Origin: Betaproteobacteria bacterium
GTDB lineage: Bacteria > Pseudomonadota > Gammaproteobacteria > Burkholderiales > Rhodocyclaceae
Direction of reading: 5' to 3'
DNA length: 51,433 bases
NCBI GenBank assembly: GCA_012026885.1
Contig: VEPL01000020.1
Span: 1-51,433 of the forward strand
Notes under the pieces: generated by a model
What the model was told of the DNA's origin: nothing
Database searches by the model: none
What the model saw: only the letters and a program-made list of their open reading frames with translations
Shown here: positions 1-9,330 of the stretch, in pieces
Numbering within the stretch: the first letter of the stretch is position 1
How the letters are laid out: every line of letters starts with the position of its first letter
Program-made: the position numbers and the translations under genes

Positions 1-119
1 ATTCGAAGGTCATCGTCGCCATCAACAAGGACCCCGACGCCCCCATCTTCCAGATCGCCGACTACGGTCTCGTCGCCGACCTCTTCGAGGCTACGCCGCA
101 GCTGGCGGCCTCCCTCTGA
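1..119 (+). CDS. etfA: Electron transfer flavoprotein alpha subunit, C-terminal end (partial)
   Basis: Only the last 38 codons lie in the window; the gene begins upstream and ends at TGA 117-119. The visible residues ([14 protein letters not shown], then [10 protein letters not shown]) are the typical end of the EtfA FAD-binding domain. EtfA with EtfB carries electrons from acyl-CoA dehydrogenases to ETF-quinone oxidoreductase. The next two genes encode exactly those partners, which supports the call. The gap to the dehydrogenase is 29 bases with a purine-rich ribosome site, so the genes are probably co-transcribed. Confidence 0.9.
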   Translation, partial: SKVIVAINKDPDAPIFQIADYGLVADLFEATPQLAASL

Positions 120-148
120 CTCGCACAAAACTTCAGGAGATTTCCCGC

Positions 149-1927
149 ATGAGCACCTACATCGCCCCGCTGCGCGACATGCAGTTCATCCTCAACGACG
201 TGGTCGACCTGGAAGCGGTTTGCGCGCTGCCCGGCAACGAGGAATGTTCGGTCGAACTGGTCGAATCGATCCTCGACGAAGCCGCCAAGTTCGCCTCCGG
301 CGTCCTCGATCCGATCAACCGGGGCGGTGACTCCACCGGATCCGTGTGCAAGGACGGCGTCGTGACCACCGCGCCCGGCTTCAAGGATGCCTATGCGCTG
401 TTCCGCGACACCGGCTGGAACGCCATGCCGTTCTCGCCGGAATACGGCGGCCAGGGCCTGCCGGCAGTCGTCACCATGGCGGTCAACGAGATGTGGAAGT
501 CGGCCAACATGGCCTTCGCCCTGTGCCCGATGCTGACCGGTGGCGCCATCGAGGCGATCGCCCATCACGCTTCCGACGAACTGAAGCAGAAATACCTGCC
601 GAAGATGGTCGAAGGGACGTGGACCGGCACGATGAACCTGACCGAGCCGAACGCCGGCTCCGACCTTGCCGCCGTCGTCACCAAGGCGACGAACATGGGC
701 GACGGGACCTACCGGGTCACCGGCACCAAGATCTTCATTACCTGGGGCGAGAACGACGTCGCCGAGAACATCGTCCACCTGGTGCTCGCCCGCCTGCCCG
801 ATGCGCCCCCGGGGCTCAAGGGCATCTCGCTCTTCCTGGTGCCCAAGTTCCTGGTCAATGACGACGGCTCGCTCGGCGCGCGCAACGACCTGATCTGCGC
901 CTCGATCGAACACAAGATGGGCATCCACGGCAGCCCGACGGCGGTGATGTCCTACGGCGAGAACGAAGGTGCGATCGGCTACCTGATCGGCGAGGAAAAC
1001 AAGGGCGTCAGCTACATGTTCACGATGATGAACCATGCCCGCGTCAACGTCGGCCTCGAGGGTGTCGGCATCGCCGAGCGTGCCTACCAGCATGCGCTCT
1101 GGTACGCCCGCGAGCGGGTGCAGGGGGCCATCGTCGGCGACAAGTCCGGCATCAAGAAGCCGATCCTGCACCATCCCGACGTGCGCCGCATGCTGATGGA
1201 CGTCAAGGCGCGCACCGAAGCCATGCGCACGCTGGCCTACTATGCCGCCGCCAACATCGACAAGGCGCACGCCGGCGATGCTGCCGCGCAGGCCCGCGTC
1301 GACCTGCTGACCCCGGTGGTCAAGGGCTGGAGCACGGAGCAGGGCGTCGAGCTGACTTCGACTGCGCTGCAGGTCTTCGGCGGCGTCGGCTTCATCGAGG
1401 AGACCGGCGCCTGCCAGTACTACCGCGACTCGCGCATCACGACCATCTACGAGGGTACGACGGCGATCCAGGCCAACGACCTGGTCGGCCGCAAGCTGGC
1501 CCGGGAGAAGGTGCCGGGCGCCGCGATGAAGACGCTGATCGCTGAGATGAGCGCCGATGCGGACGCTTTTGCCGGCACCCCGGCGCTGGCCAACATCGCA
1601 GGCAACCTGAAAAACGGCATCGCCGCGCTTTCGACCGCGACCGAATGGATTCTCGCCAGCTACGAGGCCAATCCGCAGGCTGTCCATGCCGGCTCGGTGC
1701 CCTTCCTCAAGCTCACCGGCATCGTTGCCGGTGGCTGGCTGATGGCCAGGTCGGCGGCAGTTGCCGCAGCACGCCTGGAAGCCGGCAGCGACGACCGCTT
1801 CTACAACGCCAAGCTCGCCACCGCCGAGTATTTCGCCACGCACCAGTTGCCGTTCGCGGCGGGCTATGCGGCCGAAGTGACCGGCGGCGCCGCGGCGACG
1901 CTGGGCCTCGACGAGAACCTGTTCTAA
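149..1927 (+). CDS. Acyl-CoA dehydrogenase, long DmdC/FadE-like form
   Basis: A 592-residue FAD enzyme that introduces the alpha-beta double bond into acyl-CoA and passes electrons to ETF. The acyl-CoA dehydrogenase core is clear: the middle-domain signature MNLTEPNAGSDLA lies near residues 155-167, and YEGTTAIQANDL near 435 carries the expected catalytic Glu. About 150 extra C-terminal residues follow. The length matches the roughly 590-600 residue subfamily that includes 3-methylmercaptopropionyl-CoA dehydrogenase (DmdC), but many members of that subfamily act on other acyl-CoAs, so the substrate is not settled. The ATG at 149 follows a CAGGAGA ribosome site. It lies between etfA and the ETF-QO gene, an electron-transfer unit for fatty-acid or branched acyl-CoA oxidation. 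Confidence 0.93.
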   Translation: MSTYIAPLRDMQFILNDVVDLEAVCALPGNEECSVELVESILDEAAKFASGVLDPINRGGDSTGSVCKDGVVTTAPGFKDAYALFRDTGWNAMPFSPEYGGQGLPAVVTMAVNEMWKSANMAFALCPMLTGGAIEAIAHHASDELKQKYLPKMVEGTWTGTMNLTEPNAGSDLAAVVTKATNMGDGTYRVTGTKIFITWGENDVAENIVHLVLARLPDAPPGLKGISLFLVPKFLVNDDGSLGARNDLICASIEHKMGIHGSPTAVMSYGENEGAIGYLIGEENKGVSYMFTMMNHARVNVGLEGVGIAERAYQHALWYARERVQGAIVGDKSGIKKPILHHPDVRRMLMDVKARTEAMRTLAYYAAANIDKAHAGDAAAQARVDLLTPVVKGWSTEQGVELTSTALQVFGGVGFIEETGACQYYRDSRITTIYEGTTAIQANDLVGRKLAREKVPGAAMKTLIAEMSADADAFAGTPALANIAGNLKNGIAALSTATEWILASYEANPQAVHAGSVPFLKLTGIVAGGWLMARSAAVAAARLEAGSDDRFYNAKLATAEYFATHQLPFAAGYAAEVTGGAAATLGLDENLF

Positions 1928-1950
1928 GCCTCCGACGGGAAGGAAACGAC

Positions 1951-3588
1951 ATGCGCACCGATCGCGATGCCATGGAATACGACGTCGTGATCGTCGGCGG
2001 CGGCCCGTCCGGGCTGACCACGGCGATCCGGCTCAAGCAGCTCGCCGCCGAGACCGGGCGCGAACTGTCCGTCTGCCTGCTGGAGAAGGGCTCCGAGATC
2101 GGCGCCCACATTCTCTCCGGTGCGGTCATCGAGCCGCGCGCGCTGGCCGAGCTGTTCCCGGACTGGCAGGAGCGCGGGGCGCCCCTGAACACGCCGGCCG
2201 GCGAAGACCGCCTGCTTTTCCTCACCGAGACCGGCTCGTTCAAGCTGCCGACGCCGCCGCAGATGCACAACCACGGCAACTACATCGTCAGCCTCGGCAA
2301 CTTCTGCCGCTGGCTGGGCGAGCAGGCGGAAGCCCTGGGGGTCGAGATCTATCCCGGCTTTGCCGCGGCCGAGGTGCTCTACCACGAGGACGGCTCGGTC
2401 AAGGGCGTCGCCACCGGCGACATGGGCATCGGCAAGGACGGGCAGCAGACCCACAACTACCAGCCGGGCATGGAACTGCACGCCCGGCAGACCGTGTTCG
2501 CCGAAGGCTGCCGCGGCTCGCTGACCAGGGAGCTGTGGGAGAAGTTCGACCTGCGCGACGGCGCCGATCCGCAAACCTACGGCCTCGGCATCAAGGAATT
2601 GTGGGAAATCGACCCGGCGAAGCACGAGCCGGGGCTGATCGTCCATAGCGTGGGCTGGCCGCTGGCTTCCGACACCTACGGCGGCGCCTTCCTCTACCAC
2701 CTCGAGGACAACCTGGTCTCGGTCGGTTTCGTCGTCGGGCTCGACTACAAGAACCCCTGGCTCTCGCCCTACGAGGAATTCCAGCGCTTCAAGACGCACC
2801 CGGCGATCCGCGGCTTCTTCGACGGTGGCCGCCGCATCTCCTACGGTGCGCGGGCATTGTCCGAGGGGGGCTACCAGTCGGTGCCCAGGCTGACTTTCCC
2901 GGGCGGCCTGCTGGTCGGCGACACCGCCGGCTTCCTCAACGTACCCAAGATCAAGGGCACGCACATGGCGATGAAGTCGGGCATGGTCGCCGCCGAATCC
3001 CTCTTCGTGCACCTCTGGGAGGAGGGCGTCACCGGTGAAGTCGCGGCCTATGGCGAAGCGGTCCGCAAGACCTGGCTGTGGGACGAGCTCTACCAGGTGC
3101 GCAATATCCGCCCCGCCTTCAAGTGGGGCCTGTGGGGCGCGCTGGCCTACGGCGCGCTCGACACCTATCTGTTCCGCGGCAAGGCGCCGTGGACGCTGAG
3201 CCACCACGCTGACCACGAGCAGCTCGGCGCGAAGACGGCCTACGCCAGGATCGACTACCCGAAGCCGGACGGCAAGCTGACCTTCGACCGTCTGTCGTCG
3301 GTCTTCCTCTCGGCCACCAACCACGAGGAAAACCAGCGCTCCCACCTGCGTCTCAAGGATGACGCGGTGCCGATCAGCGTCAATTACGCGAAGTTCGGCG
3401 CTCCGGAGACGCGCTATTGCCCGGCCGGCGTGTACGAAATCCTCGGCGAGGACGAAGGTGCGCCCCGCCTGCAGATCAATGCGCAGAACTGCCTGCACTG
3501 CAAGACCTGCGACATCAAGGATCCCACGCAGAACATTGTATGGACGGTGCCGGAGGGAGGCGGCGGACCCAACTATCCCAACATGTGA
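1951..3588 (+). CDS. Electron transfer flavoprotein-ubiquinone oxidoreductase
   Basis: A 545-residue membrane-associated flavo-iron-sulfur protein that oxidises reduced ETF and reduces ubiquinone. The N-terminus has a dinucleotide-binding motif (VVIVGGGPSGL). The C-terminus carries a ferredoxin-like 4Fe-4S site: one Cys in RYCPAGVYE, then the C-x2-C-x2-C group CLHCKTC followed by DIKDP. The open frame extends upstream into the dehydrogenase gene. I chose ATG 1951 because it follows GGGAAGGA at 1937-1944 and gives the usual family length. It sits 23 bases after the dehydrogenase and completes the acyl-CoA to quinone route. Confidence 0.95.
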   Translation: MRTDRDAMEYDVVIVGGGPSGLTTAIRLKQLAAETGRELSVCLLEKGSEIGAHILSGAVIEPRALAELFPDWQERGAPLNTPAGEDRLLFLTETGSFKLPTPPQMHNHGNYIVSLGNFCRWLGEQAEALGVEIYPGFAAAEVLYHEDGSVKGVATGDMGIGKDGQQTHNYQPGMELHARQTVFAEGCRGSLTRELWEKFDLRDGADPQTYGLGIKELWEIDPAKHEPGLIVHSVGWPLASDTYGGAFLYHLEDNLVSVGFVVGLDYKNPWLSPYEEFQRFKTHPAIRGFFDGGRRISYGARALSEGGYQSVPRLTFPGGLLVGDTAGFLNVPKIKGTHMAMKSGMVAAESLFVHLWEEGVTGEVAAYGEAVRKTWLWDELYQVRNIRPAFKWGLWGALAYGALDTYLFRGKAPWTLSHHADHEQLGAKTAYARIDYPKPDGKLTFDRLSSVFLSATNHEENQRSHLRLKDDAVPISVNYAKFGAPETRYCPAGVYEILGEDEGAPRLQINAQNCLHCKTCDIKDPTQNIVWTVPEGGGGPNYPNM

Positions 3589-3693
3589 TTCGCCCCGGCG
3601 ACCACGCCCCTGCCGCGGTCGACCGGGAAAAAACCAAAAAAATCGAGAACAGCAACCCAGCCCTCATTTTCAACGGAGTTTCCAGGAGGTCCC

Positions 3694-4008
3694 ATGTCTC
3701 AAAACGAAATCCAGGCGCGCATCCGGAGCAATCCGAAGTTCGCCGAGATGGTCGGCAAGCGCACCCGCTTCGCGGTCATCCTCTCGCTCGTCGTGCTGGT
3801 CCCTTACTACACCTACATGCTGCTGGTGTCCCTGCAGCCGCAACTGTTCGCTGCAAAGATCGCTGACGGCAGCGTCATCACCATCGGCTGGCCGATCGCC
3901 GCCCTGATCGTGGTCGGCGGCTGGCTGATGACGGGCGTCTATGTCAGCCGTGCCAACGGCGAGTTCGATCGCCTCAACGAGGAAGTCCTGAAGGAGGCGC
4001 GCAAATGA
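3694..4008 (+). CDS. DUF485 inner membrane protein (YjcH-like)
   Basis: A 104-residue protein with two hydrophobic segments (about residues 27-48 and 63-84) and charged ends. This is the usual layout of DUF485 proteins, which are nearly always encoded just before ActP-type symporters. The ribosome site AGGAGGT at 3684-3690 is an exact anti-16S match, suggesting strong translation. The stop overlaps the actP start (ATGA, 4005-4008), so the two are translationally coupled. Its biochemical role is not established; an accessory function for the symporter is inferred from linkage. The 105-base gap upstream holds A-rich stretches but no promoter I can defend. Confidence 0.88.
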   Translation: MSQNEIQARIRSNPKFAEMVGKRTRFAVILSLVVLVPYYTYMLLVSLQPQLFAAKIADGSVITIGWPIAALIVVGGWLMTGVYVSRANGEFDRLNEEVLKEARK

Positions 4009-5678
4009 AACGTTCCATCACCGCATTGGCGGCCGGCTCGCTGCTGGCCGTTTCGTTCGCCGTGCTCGCCGCCCCAGGCGCCATCGAAGGCGTCCAGAAG
4101 CAGCCGGTCAATTTCAGCGCCATCGCCATGTTCATGATTTTCGTCGTGGCCACGCTCGGCATCACCAAGTGGGCGGCCGGCAAGACCAAGTCGACGGCCG
4201 ACTTCTACACGGCGGGCGGCGGCATCACCGGTTTCCAGAACGGTCTCGCCATCGCCGGTGACTACATGTCCGCCGCGACGCTGCTCGGCCTGACCTCGAT
4301 GGTCTACTTCAAGGGCTACGACGGCTTCATCTACGCCGTCTGCTTCTTCATCGGCTGGCCGATCATCCTCTTCCTGATGGCAGAGCGCCTGCGCAACCTC
4401 GGCAAGTTCACCTTTGCCGACATCGCCTCCTACCGTCTCGACCAGAATCGCATCCGCACCTTCGCGGCGATCGGTTCGCTGACCGTCGTCTGCTTCTACC
4501 TGATCGTGCAGATGGTCGGCGCCGGCCAGCTGATCCAGCTGCTCTTCGGCCTGGAGTACAACGTGGCCGTGGCCGTGGTCGGTGTGCTGATGATGGTGTA
4601 CGTCACCTTCGGCGGCATGACGGCGACGACCTGGGTGCAGATCATCAAGGCCTGCCTGCTGCTCGGCGGCGGCATCTCGCTGATGCTGCTGACCCTGGCG
4701 CAATTCGGCTGGTCCTTCGAGAACCTGTTCAGCAAGGCCATCGAATCGCACAAGATGGGCGAAAAGCTGATGGCGCCGGGTTCGCTGATGGCCGATCCGA
4801 TTTCCGCGCTGTCGCTGTCGCTCGGCCTGCTCTTCGGCACCGCCGGCCTGCCGCACATCATGATGCGCTTCTTCACCGTGCCGAACGCCAAGGAAGCCCG
4901 CAAGTCGGTGTTCTACGCCACCGGCTTCATCGGCCTGTTCTTCCTGGTCACCATGATCCTCGGCGCTGCGGCGATCACCATCGTCGGCACCAACCCGGCC
5001 TTCTTCGAGGGCGGCCAGGTCGGCGGCAAGCTGCTCGGCGGCGGCAACATGCCGGTCATGCACCTGGCCAAGGCGGTCGGCGGCGACATCTTCCTCGGCT
5101 TCCTCTCGGCCGTGGCCTTCGCGACCATCCTCGCCGTCGTTTCCGGCCTGGCACTGGCCGGCGCTTCCGCCATCTCGCACGACCTCTACGCCCGCGTCAT
5201 CAAGAAGGGCGAGGTCAGCAGCCAGCAGGAACTGAAGGTCACCCGCCTGGCCTCCGTCGGCCTTGGCATCACGGCCATCGGCCTCGGCATCGCCTTCAAG
5301 GACCAGAACGTGCTGTTCCTCGTTGCGCTTGCTTTCGGTGTCGCCTCGTCGGTCAACTTCCCGGTGCTCATCCTGTCGATGTACTGGAAGGGCCTGACCA
5401 CGCGCGGCGCGCTGTGGGGCGGCATCGCCGGCCTGGTGTCGTCGGTCGGCCTGGTCATCCTTTCGCCGACCGTGTGGGTCAAGATCCTCGGCAACAAGGC
5501 CGCCATCTTCCCGTACGACCATCCGGCCATCGTCTCGATGACGCTCGCCTTCTTCGTCACCTGGCTGCTCTCCGTCACCGACAAGAGCGCCCGTGCGGCC
5601 AAGGAAGCCGAAGCCTATGAAGAGCAGTTCATCCGTGCCCAAACCGGCCTCGGCGCTGCCGGCGCCCACGCGCACTGA
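4005..5678 (+). CDS. actP: ActP-like cation/acetate symporter (sodium:solute symporter family)
   Basis: A 557-residue polytopic transporter of the sodium:solute symporter family. The N-terminus looks like a cleavable signal ([17 protein letters not shown] ending near VLAAPGA), as in ActP. Family motifs include [22 protein letters not shown] near residues 65-86, a [10 protein letters not shown] segment near 204, and about 13 hydrophobic helices. The family moves acetate, propionate or other small monocarboxylates with Na+ or H+. Coupling to a DUF485 gene supports acetate-type uptake; substrate range cannot be read from sequence. A strong terminator follows, and the next genes are a two-component pair that might control it. 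Confidence 0.9.
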   Translation: MKRSITALAAGSLLAVSFAVLAAPGAIEGVQKQPVNFSAIAMFMIFVVATLGITKWAAGKTKSTADFYTAGGGITGFQNGLAIAGDYMSAATLLGLTSMVYFKGYDGFIYAVCFFIGWPIILFLMAERLRNLGKFTFADIASYRLDQNRIRTFAAIGSLTVVCFYLIVQMVGAGQLIQLLFGLEYNVAVAVVGVLMMVYVTFGGMTATTWVQIIKACLLLGGGISLMLLTLAQFGWSFENLFSKAIESHKMGEKLMAPGSLMADPISALSLSLGLLFGTAGLPHIMMRFFTVPNAKEARKSVFYATGFIGLFFLVTMILGAAAITIVGTNPAFFEGGQVGGKLLGGGNMPVMHLAKAVGGDIFLGFLSAVAFATILAVVSGLALAGASAISHDLYARVIKKGEVSSQQELKVTRLASVGLGITAIGLGIAFKDQNVLFLVALAFGVASSVNFPVLILSMYWKGLTTRGALWGGIAGLVSSVGLVILSPTVWVKILGNKAAIFPYDHPAIVSMTLAFFVTWLLSVTDKSARAAKEAEAYEEQFIRAQTGLGAAGAHAH

Positions 5679-5732
5679 CCGTCCTCTGCGGAAGGGACTT
5701 CGGAGAACAGCAACCGTCGTCTCACTCCATTC

Positions 5733-5756
5733 GGGAGCCTTCGGGCTCCCTTTTTT
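5733..5756 (+). terminator. Rho-independent terminator after actP
   Basis: A perfect 7-base stem (GGGAGCC 5733-5739, GGCTCCC 5744-5750) closes a UUCG tetraloop at 5740-5743 and is followed by six T residues (5751-5756). It ends the DUF485-actP transcript 55 bases past the actP stop and 21 bases before the kinase start. Confidence 0.95.
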
Positions 5757-5776
5757 ACCATGACCGGAAGTGGACA

Positions 5777-6814
5777 ATGGATGAAGCGCCGGATATCCCG
5801 TTTCGCGGCATTGTCGAGCAATCGCTGGCAGGCATGTACGTGATTCAGGACGAAGTTTTCCAATACGTCAATGCAACCTTTGCCGCCATGCTCGGCTACA
5901 CCCCAGAGGAAATGGACGGCATGCATTTGCGGCAAGCGGTGATGCCGGAAATGCAGGCGGAAACCGTTGCCAATTTCCATCGACGGGTTAGCGGTGAGGT
6001 ACCAAGTATCCGCTACACCACCATTGGCAGGCATCGCAATGGTGAGCCGGTGCATCTGGAGGTGCACGGCTCCAGCGTGCTCTATCGCGGCCGGCCGGCA
6101 GTCGTCGGTGTTGGCGTCAACATCACCGAACAGTTGTCCCAGCAGGAGGCACTCAGGCAATCGCGCGAACGCCTGAGGGAGTTGGCGGCCTACATCAATA
6201 CCTTGCGCGAGGAGCAGCGGTCGCGCATCGCGCGTGAACTGCACGACGTCGTCGGCGGCATGCTGACATCAATGAAATTGGACATCCAGCGGATCAGTCG
6301 GCGTACGCAAGATCCTGAACTGAAGGCCATCGTCGGCGACCTGCTTCATCTGGCGCAGGAAAGCATCCAGACAGTGCGCACGATTTCCGAGGATTTGCGG
6401 CCGGGTGCCCTCGACCATCTGGGCTTGGGAGCGGCCCTCCAAGCCATGCTGCGGCAGTTCTCCGAGCGTACGGAGGTAGTCAGCCATTTACATCGCGGAG
6501 GCTTCGACGCCCAACTCCCGCAGGCGCAAGCGACTGCGGCCTACCGGATTTGTCAGGAGGCGCTTACCAATATCGCACGCCACGCTGATGCAACACATGT
6601 CGTCGTCCGGCTGACGAACGGAGAAGGCTGGCTGACCGTTGAGATCGAGGATAACGGGCGTGGCTTGGTCAGCCTGACCCCGACGGGAAAGAGTATCGGC
6701 CTTGTCAGCATGGCTGAGCGAGCACGCGAATTCGGCGGAAATCTTGCATCGCGGCCGGGTGCGACGGGCGGCACTTGCCTGATCCTGCGCATGCCGCTGG
6801 AGGATCTCTGGTGA
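5777..6814 (+). CDS. PAS-domain sensor histidine kinase, NarX/HisKA_3 type, soluble
   Basis: A 345-residue kinase without membrane helices, so it probably senses a cytoplasmic signal. Residues about 8-120 form a PAS domain. A short linker leads to a HisKA_3 dimerisation domain with phospho-acceptor His156 in ARELHDVVGGML. The HATPase_c domain follows, with the N-box ICQEALTNIARHA and the DNGRGL motif. The C-terminus overlaps the regulator gene start (GTGA at 6811). Position between actP and the beta-oxidation operon suggests control of one or both, as with acetate-responsive kinase-regulator pairs in other proteobacteria; that is inference. GC content looks lower than in neighbouring genes. 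Confidence 0.93.
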   Translation: MDEAPDIPFRGIVEQSLAGMYVIQDEVFQYVNATFAAMLGYTPEEMDGMHLRQAVMPEMQAETVANFHRRVSGEVPSIRYTTIGRHRNGEPVHLEVHGSSVLYRGRPAVVGVGVNITEQLSQQEALRQSRERLRELAAYINTLREEQRSRIARELHDVVGGMLTSMKLDIQRISRRTQDPELKAIVGDLLHLAQESIQTVRTISEDLRPGALDHLGLGAALQAMLRQFSERTEVVSHLHRGGFDAQLPQAQATAAYRICQEALTNIARHADATHVVVRLTNGEGWLTVEIEDNGRGLVSLTPTGKSIGLVSMAERAREFGGNLASRPGATGGTCLILRMPLEDLW

Positions 6815-7434
6815 TCGAGATCCTGATGGCCGACGATCATGCGATATTTCGCAGCGGGTTGCGGCGGCTGCTGGCCGATGAATCTGACATGCGCGTTATT
6901 GCGGAAGCCGGCAATGGCCATGAGGTTGTTGAGCACTTGCGCAGCCGAATGTTCGATCTGGTATTGCTCGATGTGAACATGGGCGGGCGCAGTGGCCTCG
7001 AAACGATGCGGCGTATCCGCGCGGAGTGGCCAAGCGTGCCGGTCATCATGCTGTCCATGTATCCAGAGGAACAATATGCGCCGATGGCCTTTGAGCAGGG
7101 GGCAAATGGCTATCTGTCCAAGGATCGCGACGCAGATCAACTGATTGCTGCAATCCGTAGCGTTGCCAGCGGTGGCTGCTACTTGCCGCCCGGCATGCAA
7201 CGCCGCGCCCTGCGCGTCGCTGGGGAAGGGCCGCTACACCTCAGCCTGACAGAGCGCGAATGGGAGATCCTGAGATTGATCGTCCAAGGTGTCTCGCTAA
7301 CCCAAATCGGCATCCGGCTGTGCCTGAGCGTCAAGACTATCAGCACCTACCGTACCCGCCTGCTGGCCAAGCTGAAGCTGAGCAGCAATGCGGACTTGGT
7401 GCGCTATTGCCTCGAGCAGGGTATCAGCGACTGA
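6811..7434 (+). CDS. NarL/LuxR-family response regulator
   Basis: A 207-residue two-domain regulator. The receiver domain has the acidic pair D8-D9, phospho-acceptor D54 (LVLLDVNMGG) and the conserved Lys in YLSKDRD. The C-terminal LuxR helix-turn-helix runs from about residue 141 (LTEREWEILRLIVQG) to 200. I chose GTG 6811, overlapping the kinase stop, because residues from an upstream ATG at 6775 would not match the receiver fold. It is the obvious partner of the preceding kinase. It may bind the 236-base region before the acyl-CoA ligase gene, where spaced inverted repeats are present; not proven. Confidence 0.93.
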   Translation: MIEILMADDHAIFRSGLRRLLADESDMRVIAEAGNGHEVVEHLRSRMFDLVLLDVNMGGRSGLETMRRIRAEWPSVPVIMLSMYPEEQYAPMAFEQGANGYLSKDRDADQLIAAIRSVASGGCYLPPGMQRRALRVAGEGPLHLSLTEREWEILRLIVQGVSLTQIGIRLCLSVKTISTYRTRLLAKLKLSSNADLVRYCLEQGISD

Positions 7435-7564
7435 TCTCCGCTGCCCCGGCAGCGCAAAAATTCGGCTAGTTCTGCCGGTTGGCGCCGCACCTGCACCTCT
7501 CTTCAGTCGCTTCCGGACCGCACGAACCCGCAACCGGGCGATCGGCATTTTCCCGCTGGCGAAT

Positions 7565-7607
7565 GGAATGTTTGGGATTATTCCTACAAGGCTTACGGAA
7601 ATATCCG
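7565..7607. promoter_or_regulatory. Candidate operator: two inverted repeats upstream of the acyl-CoA ligase operon
   Basis: GGAAT (7565-7569) and ATTCC (7580-7584) form an inverted repeat with arms one helical turn apart. Twelve bases on, CGGAAATATCCG (7596-7607) is a near-palindrome. They lie in the only sizeable gap (7435-7670) between the regulator gene and the beta-oxidation operon, 60-110 bases before its start. Dimeric NarL-type regulators can bind such sites, but no consensus supports this pair, and arms of 4-5 bases arise by chance. Confidence 0.25.
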
Positions 7608-7670
7608 ACTTACCGGTGCGCGCAATCGGCCTAATCTCCTTCTTCTAAACCGATAACGAAGGAGACCCTG

Positions 7671-9311
7671 ATGTCCTTGCAAGCCATCGATGTAACGCCG
7701 TCCGCTTACACCTATCCACTGCTGATCAAGCAGCTGCTCCATTCGGCCCGATCCACCGCTGGCAACGCTGAAATCGTCTATCGCGACCAGTTGCGCTACA
7801 CCTACACGCAGTTCTTTGAGCGCATTGGCCGCCTGGCCAATGCACTTTCCGGGCTTGGCATCGGCCCCGGCGATACCGTGGCGGTGATGGACTGGGACAG
7901 CCATCGCTATTTGGAATCGTTCTTTGCCGTGCCGATGATGGGCGCGGTGTTGCAGACGGTGAACGTCCGCCTGTCGCCGGAGCAGATTCTCTATACGCTC
8001 AACCACGCCAGGGCCGACATCGTTTTCGTCAATGCCGAATTCATCCCGATGCTGGCGATCATTCGCGAACAACTGGAAACGGTGAAGCAGATCGTGCTGA
8101 TCAGTGACGACGGCGCCACGATGAGCAGTTTTAAGGTGCCGTACGCCGGCGAATACGAGGCACTGCTGGCTGCCGCGCCCGCCCATTACGACTTTCCGGA
8201 TTTCGACGAAAACACGCGCGCCACGACCTTCTACACCACCGGCACGACCGGCTTGCCAAAGGGCGTCTATTTCAGCCATCGCCAGCTCGTGTTGCACACA
8301 ATGGCAGCCGCCGCGACGCTGGGCGCGGCGGCCGAACAGGGGCGGCTGCATCGCGATGATGTCTATATGCCGATCACGCCGATGTTTCATGTGCACGCTT
8401 GGGGCCTGCCTTACGTCGCCACCATGCTCGGCCTCAAACAGGTTTACCCCGGCCGTTACGCCCCAGACACGCTGCTCCAATTCATCGCCAGCGAAGGCGT
8501 CACATTCTCGCATTGCGTACCGACCATCCTGCACATGCTGTTGAGCAGCAAGGCGGGCGAGGGTGTCGATCTGTCGCGCTGCAAGATGATCATCGGCGGC
8601 GCCGCCTTCCCCAAGGGCCTGGCAGCCGCGGCGCTTGCGCGGGGGATGGATGTCTTCACCGGGTACGGCATGTCGGAGACCTGTCCGCTGTTGACCATCG
8701 CCCATGTCCGCGAAGTCATGCGTGATGTCGACGCCCAGGCTGCCGAACGTATCAAGACCGGCTATTCGCTGCCGCTGGTCGATCTGCATACGGTCGATGC
8801 CGAAATGCTCGATGTCGCCCGCGACGGCAAGGCGACCGGCGAGATCGTCGTCCGCGCGCCGTGGCTGACGCAAGGCTACTTGAACAACCCGGCAGCGTCG
8901 GAAGAGCTGTGGGAGGGCGGCTACCTGCACACCGGCGACATTGGCACCATCGATCCGCGCGGCATGCTGACCGTGACCGACCGCCTCAAGGACGTCATCA
9001 AGACCGGCGGCGAATGGGTGTCGTCGCTGGAACTGGAAAGCATCATTTCGCAGCATCCGGCGGTCAATGAAGTTGCCGTGATTGGCATCAAGGACGACAA
9101 ATGGGGCGAACGGCCGCTGGCGATGATCGTCCTGCGCGCCGGGCAGACTGCCACTCCCGAGGACATCAAGGCGCATGTCCTGCACTTTGCCAACGAAGGG
9201 CACATCTCAAAGTTCGCGGTACCCGAGCGGGTACGTTTCGTCGACAGCCTGGCCCGCACCAGCGTCGGCAAGCTCAACAAGAAGGTCATGCGCGAGCAAC
9301 TGGCCTGTTGA
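7671..9311 (+). CDS. Fatty-acyl-CoA synthetase (AMP-binding ligase)
   Basis: A 546-residue adenylate-forming ligase that activates a carboxylic acid to acyl-AMP and then acyl-CoA. The ATP-binding P-loop is clear (TTFYTTGTTGLPKG, about residues 185-198), followed by GYGMSETCP near 330 and the hinge motif LHTGDIGTIDPRGMLTVTDRLKD near 421. The catalytic Lys region is near the end (RTSVGKLNKKVMR). The ATG at 7671 follows GAAGGAGA. It resembles the medium/long-chain fatty-acid ligase group; chain-length preference cannot be inferred. First gene of a three-gene beta-oxidation operon. Confidence 0.92.
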   Translation: MSLQAIDVTPSAYTYPLLIKQLLHSARSTAGNAEIVYRDQLRYTYTQFFERIGRLANALSGLGIGPGDTVAVMDWDSHRYLESFFAVPMMGAVLQTVNVRLSPEQILYTLNHARADIVFVNAEFIPMLAIIREQLETVKQIVLISDDGATMSSFKVPYAGEYEALLAAAPAHYDFPDFDENTRATTFYTTGTTGLPKGVYFSHRQLVLHTMAAAATLGAAAEQGRLHRDDVYMPITPMFHVHAWGLPYVATMLGLKQVYPGRYAPDTLLQFIASEGVTFSHCVPTILHMLLSSKAGEGVDLSRCKMIIGGAAFPKGLAAAALARGMDVFTGYGMSETCPLLTIAHVREVMRDVDAQAAERIKTGYSLPLVDLHTVDAEMLDVARDGKATGEIVVRAPWLTQGYLNNPAASEELWEGGYLHTGDIGTIDPRGMLTVTDRLKDVIKTGGEWVSSLELESIISQHPAVNEVAVIGIKDDKWGERPLAMIVLRAGQTATPEDIKAHVLHFANEGHISKFAVPERVRFVDSLARTSVGKLNKKVMREQLAC

Positions 9312-9330
9312 TTCGTTTCAGGAGAAAGCT

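Noticed and set aside
62..1843. 593-residue minus-strand open frame opposite the acyl-CoA dehydrogenase
   Set aside because: Antisense shadow of a well-supported gene, without recognisable motifs.
7443..7459. Hairpin GCTGC-CCCG-GCAGC after the response regulator
   Set aside because: Followed by A's rather than T's on the coding strand, so not an intrinsic terminator.
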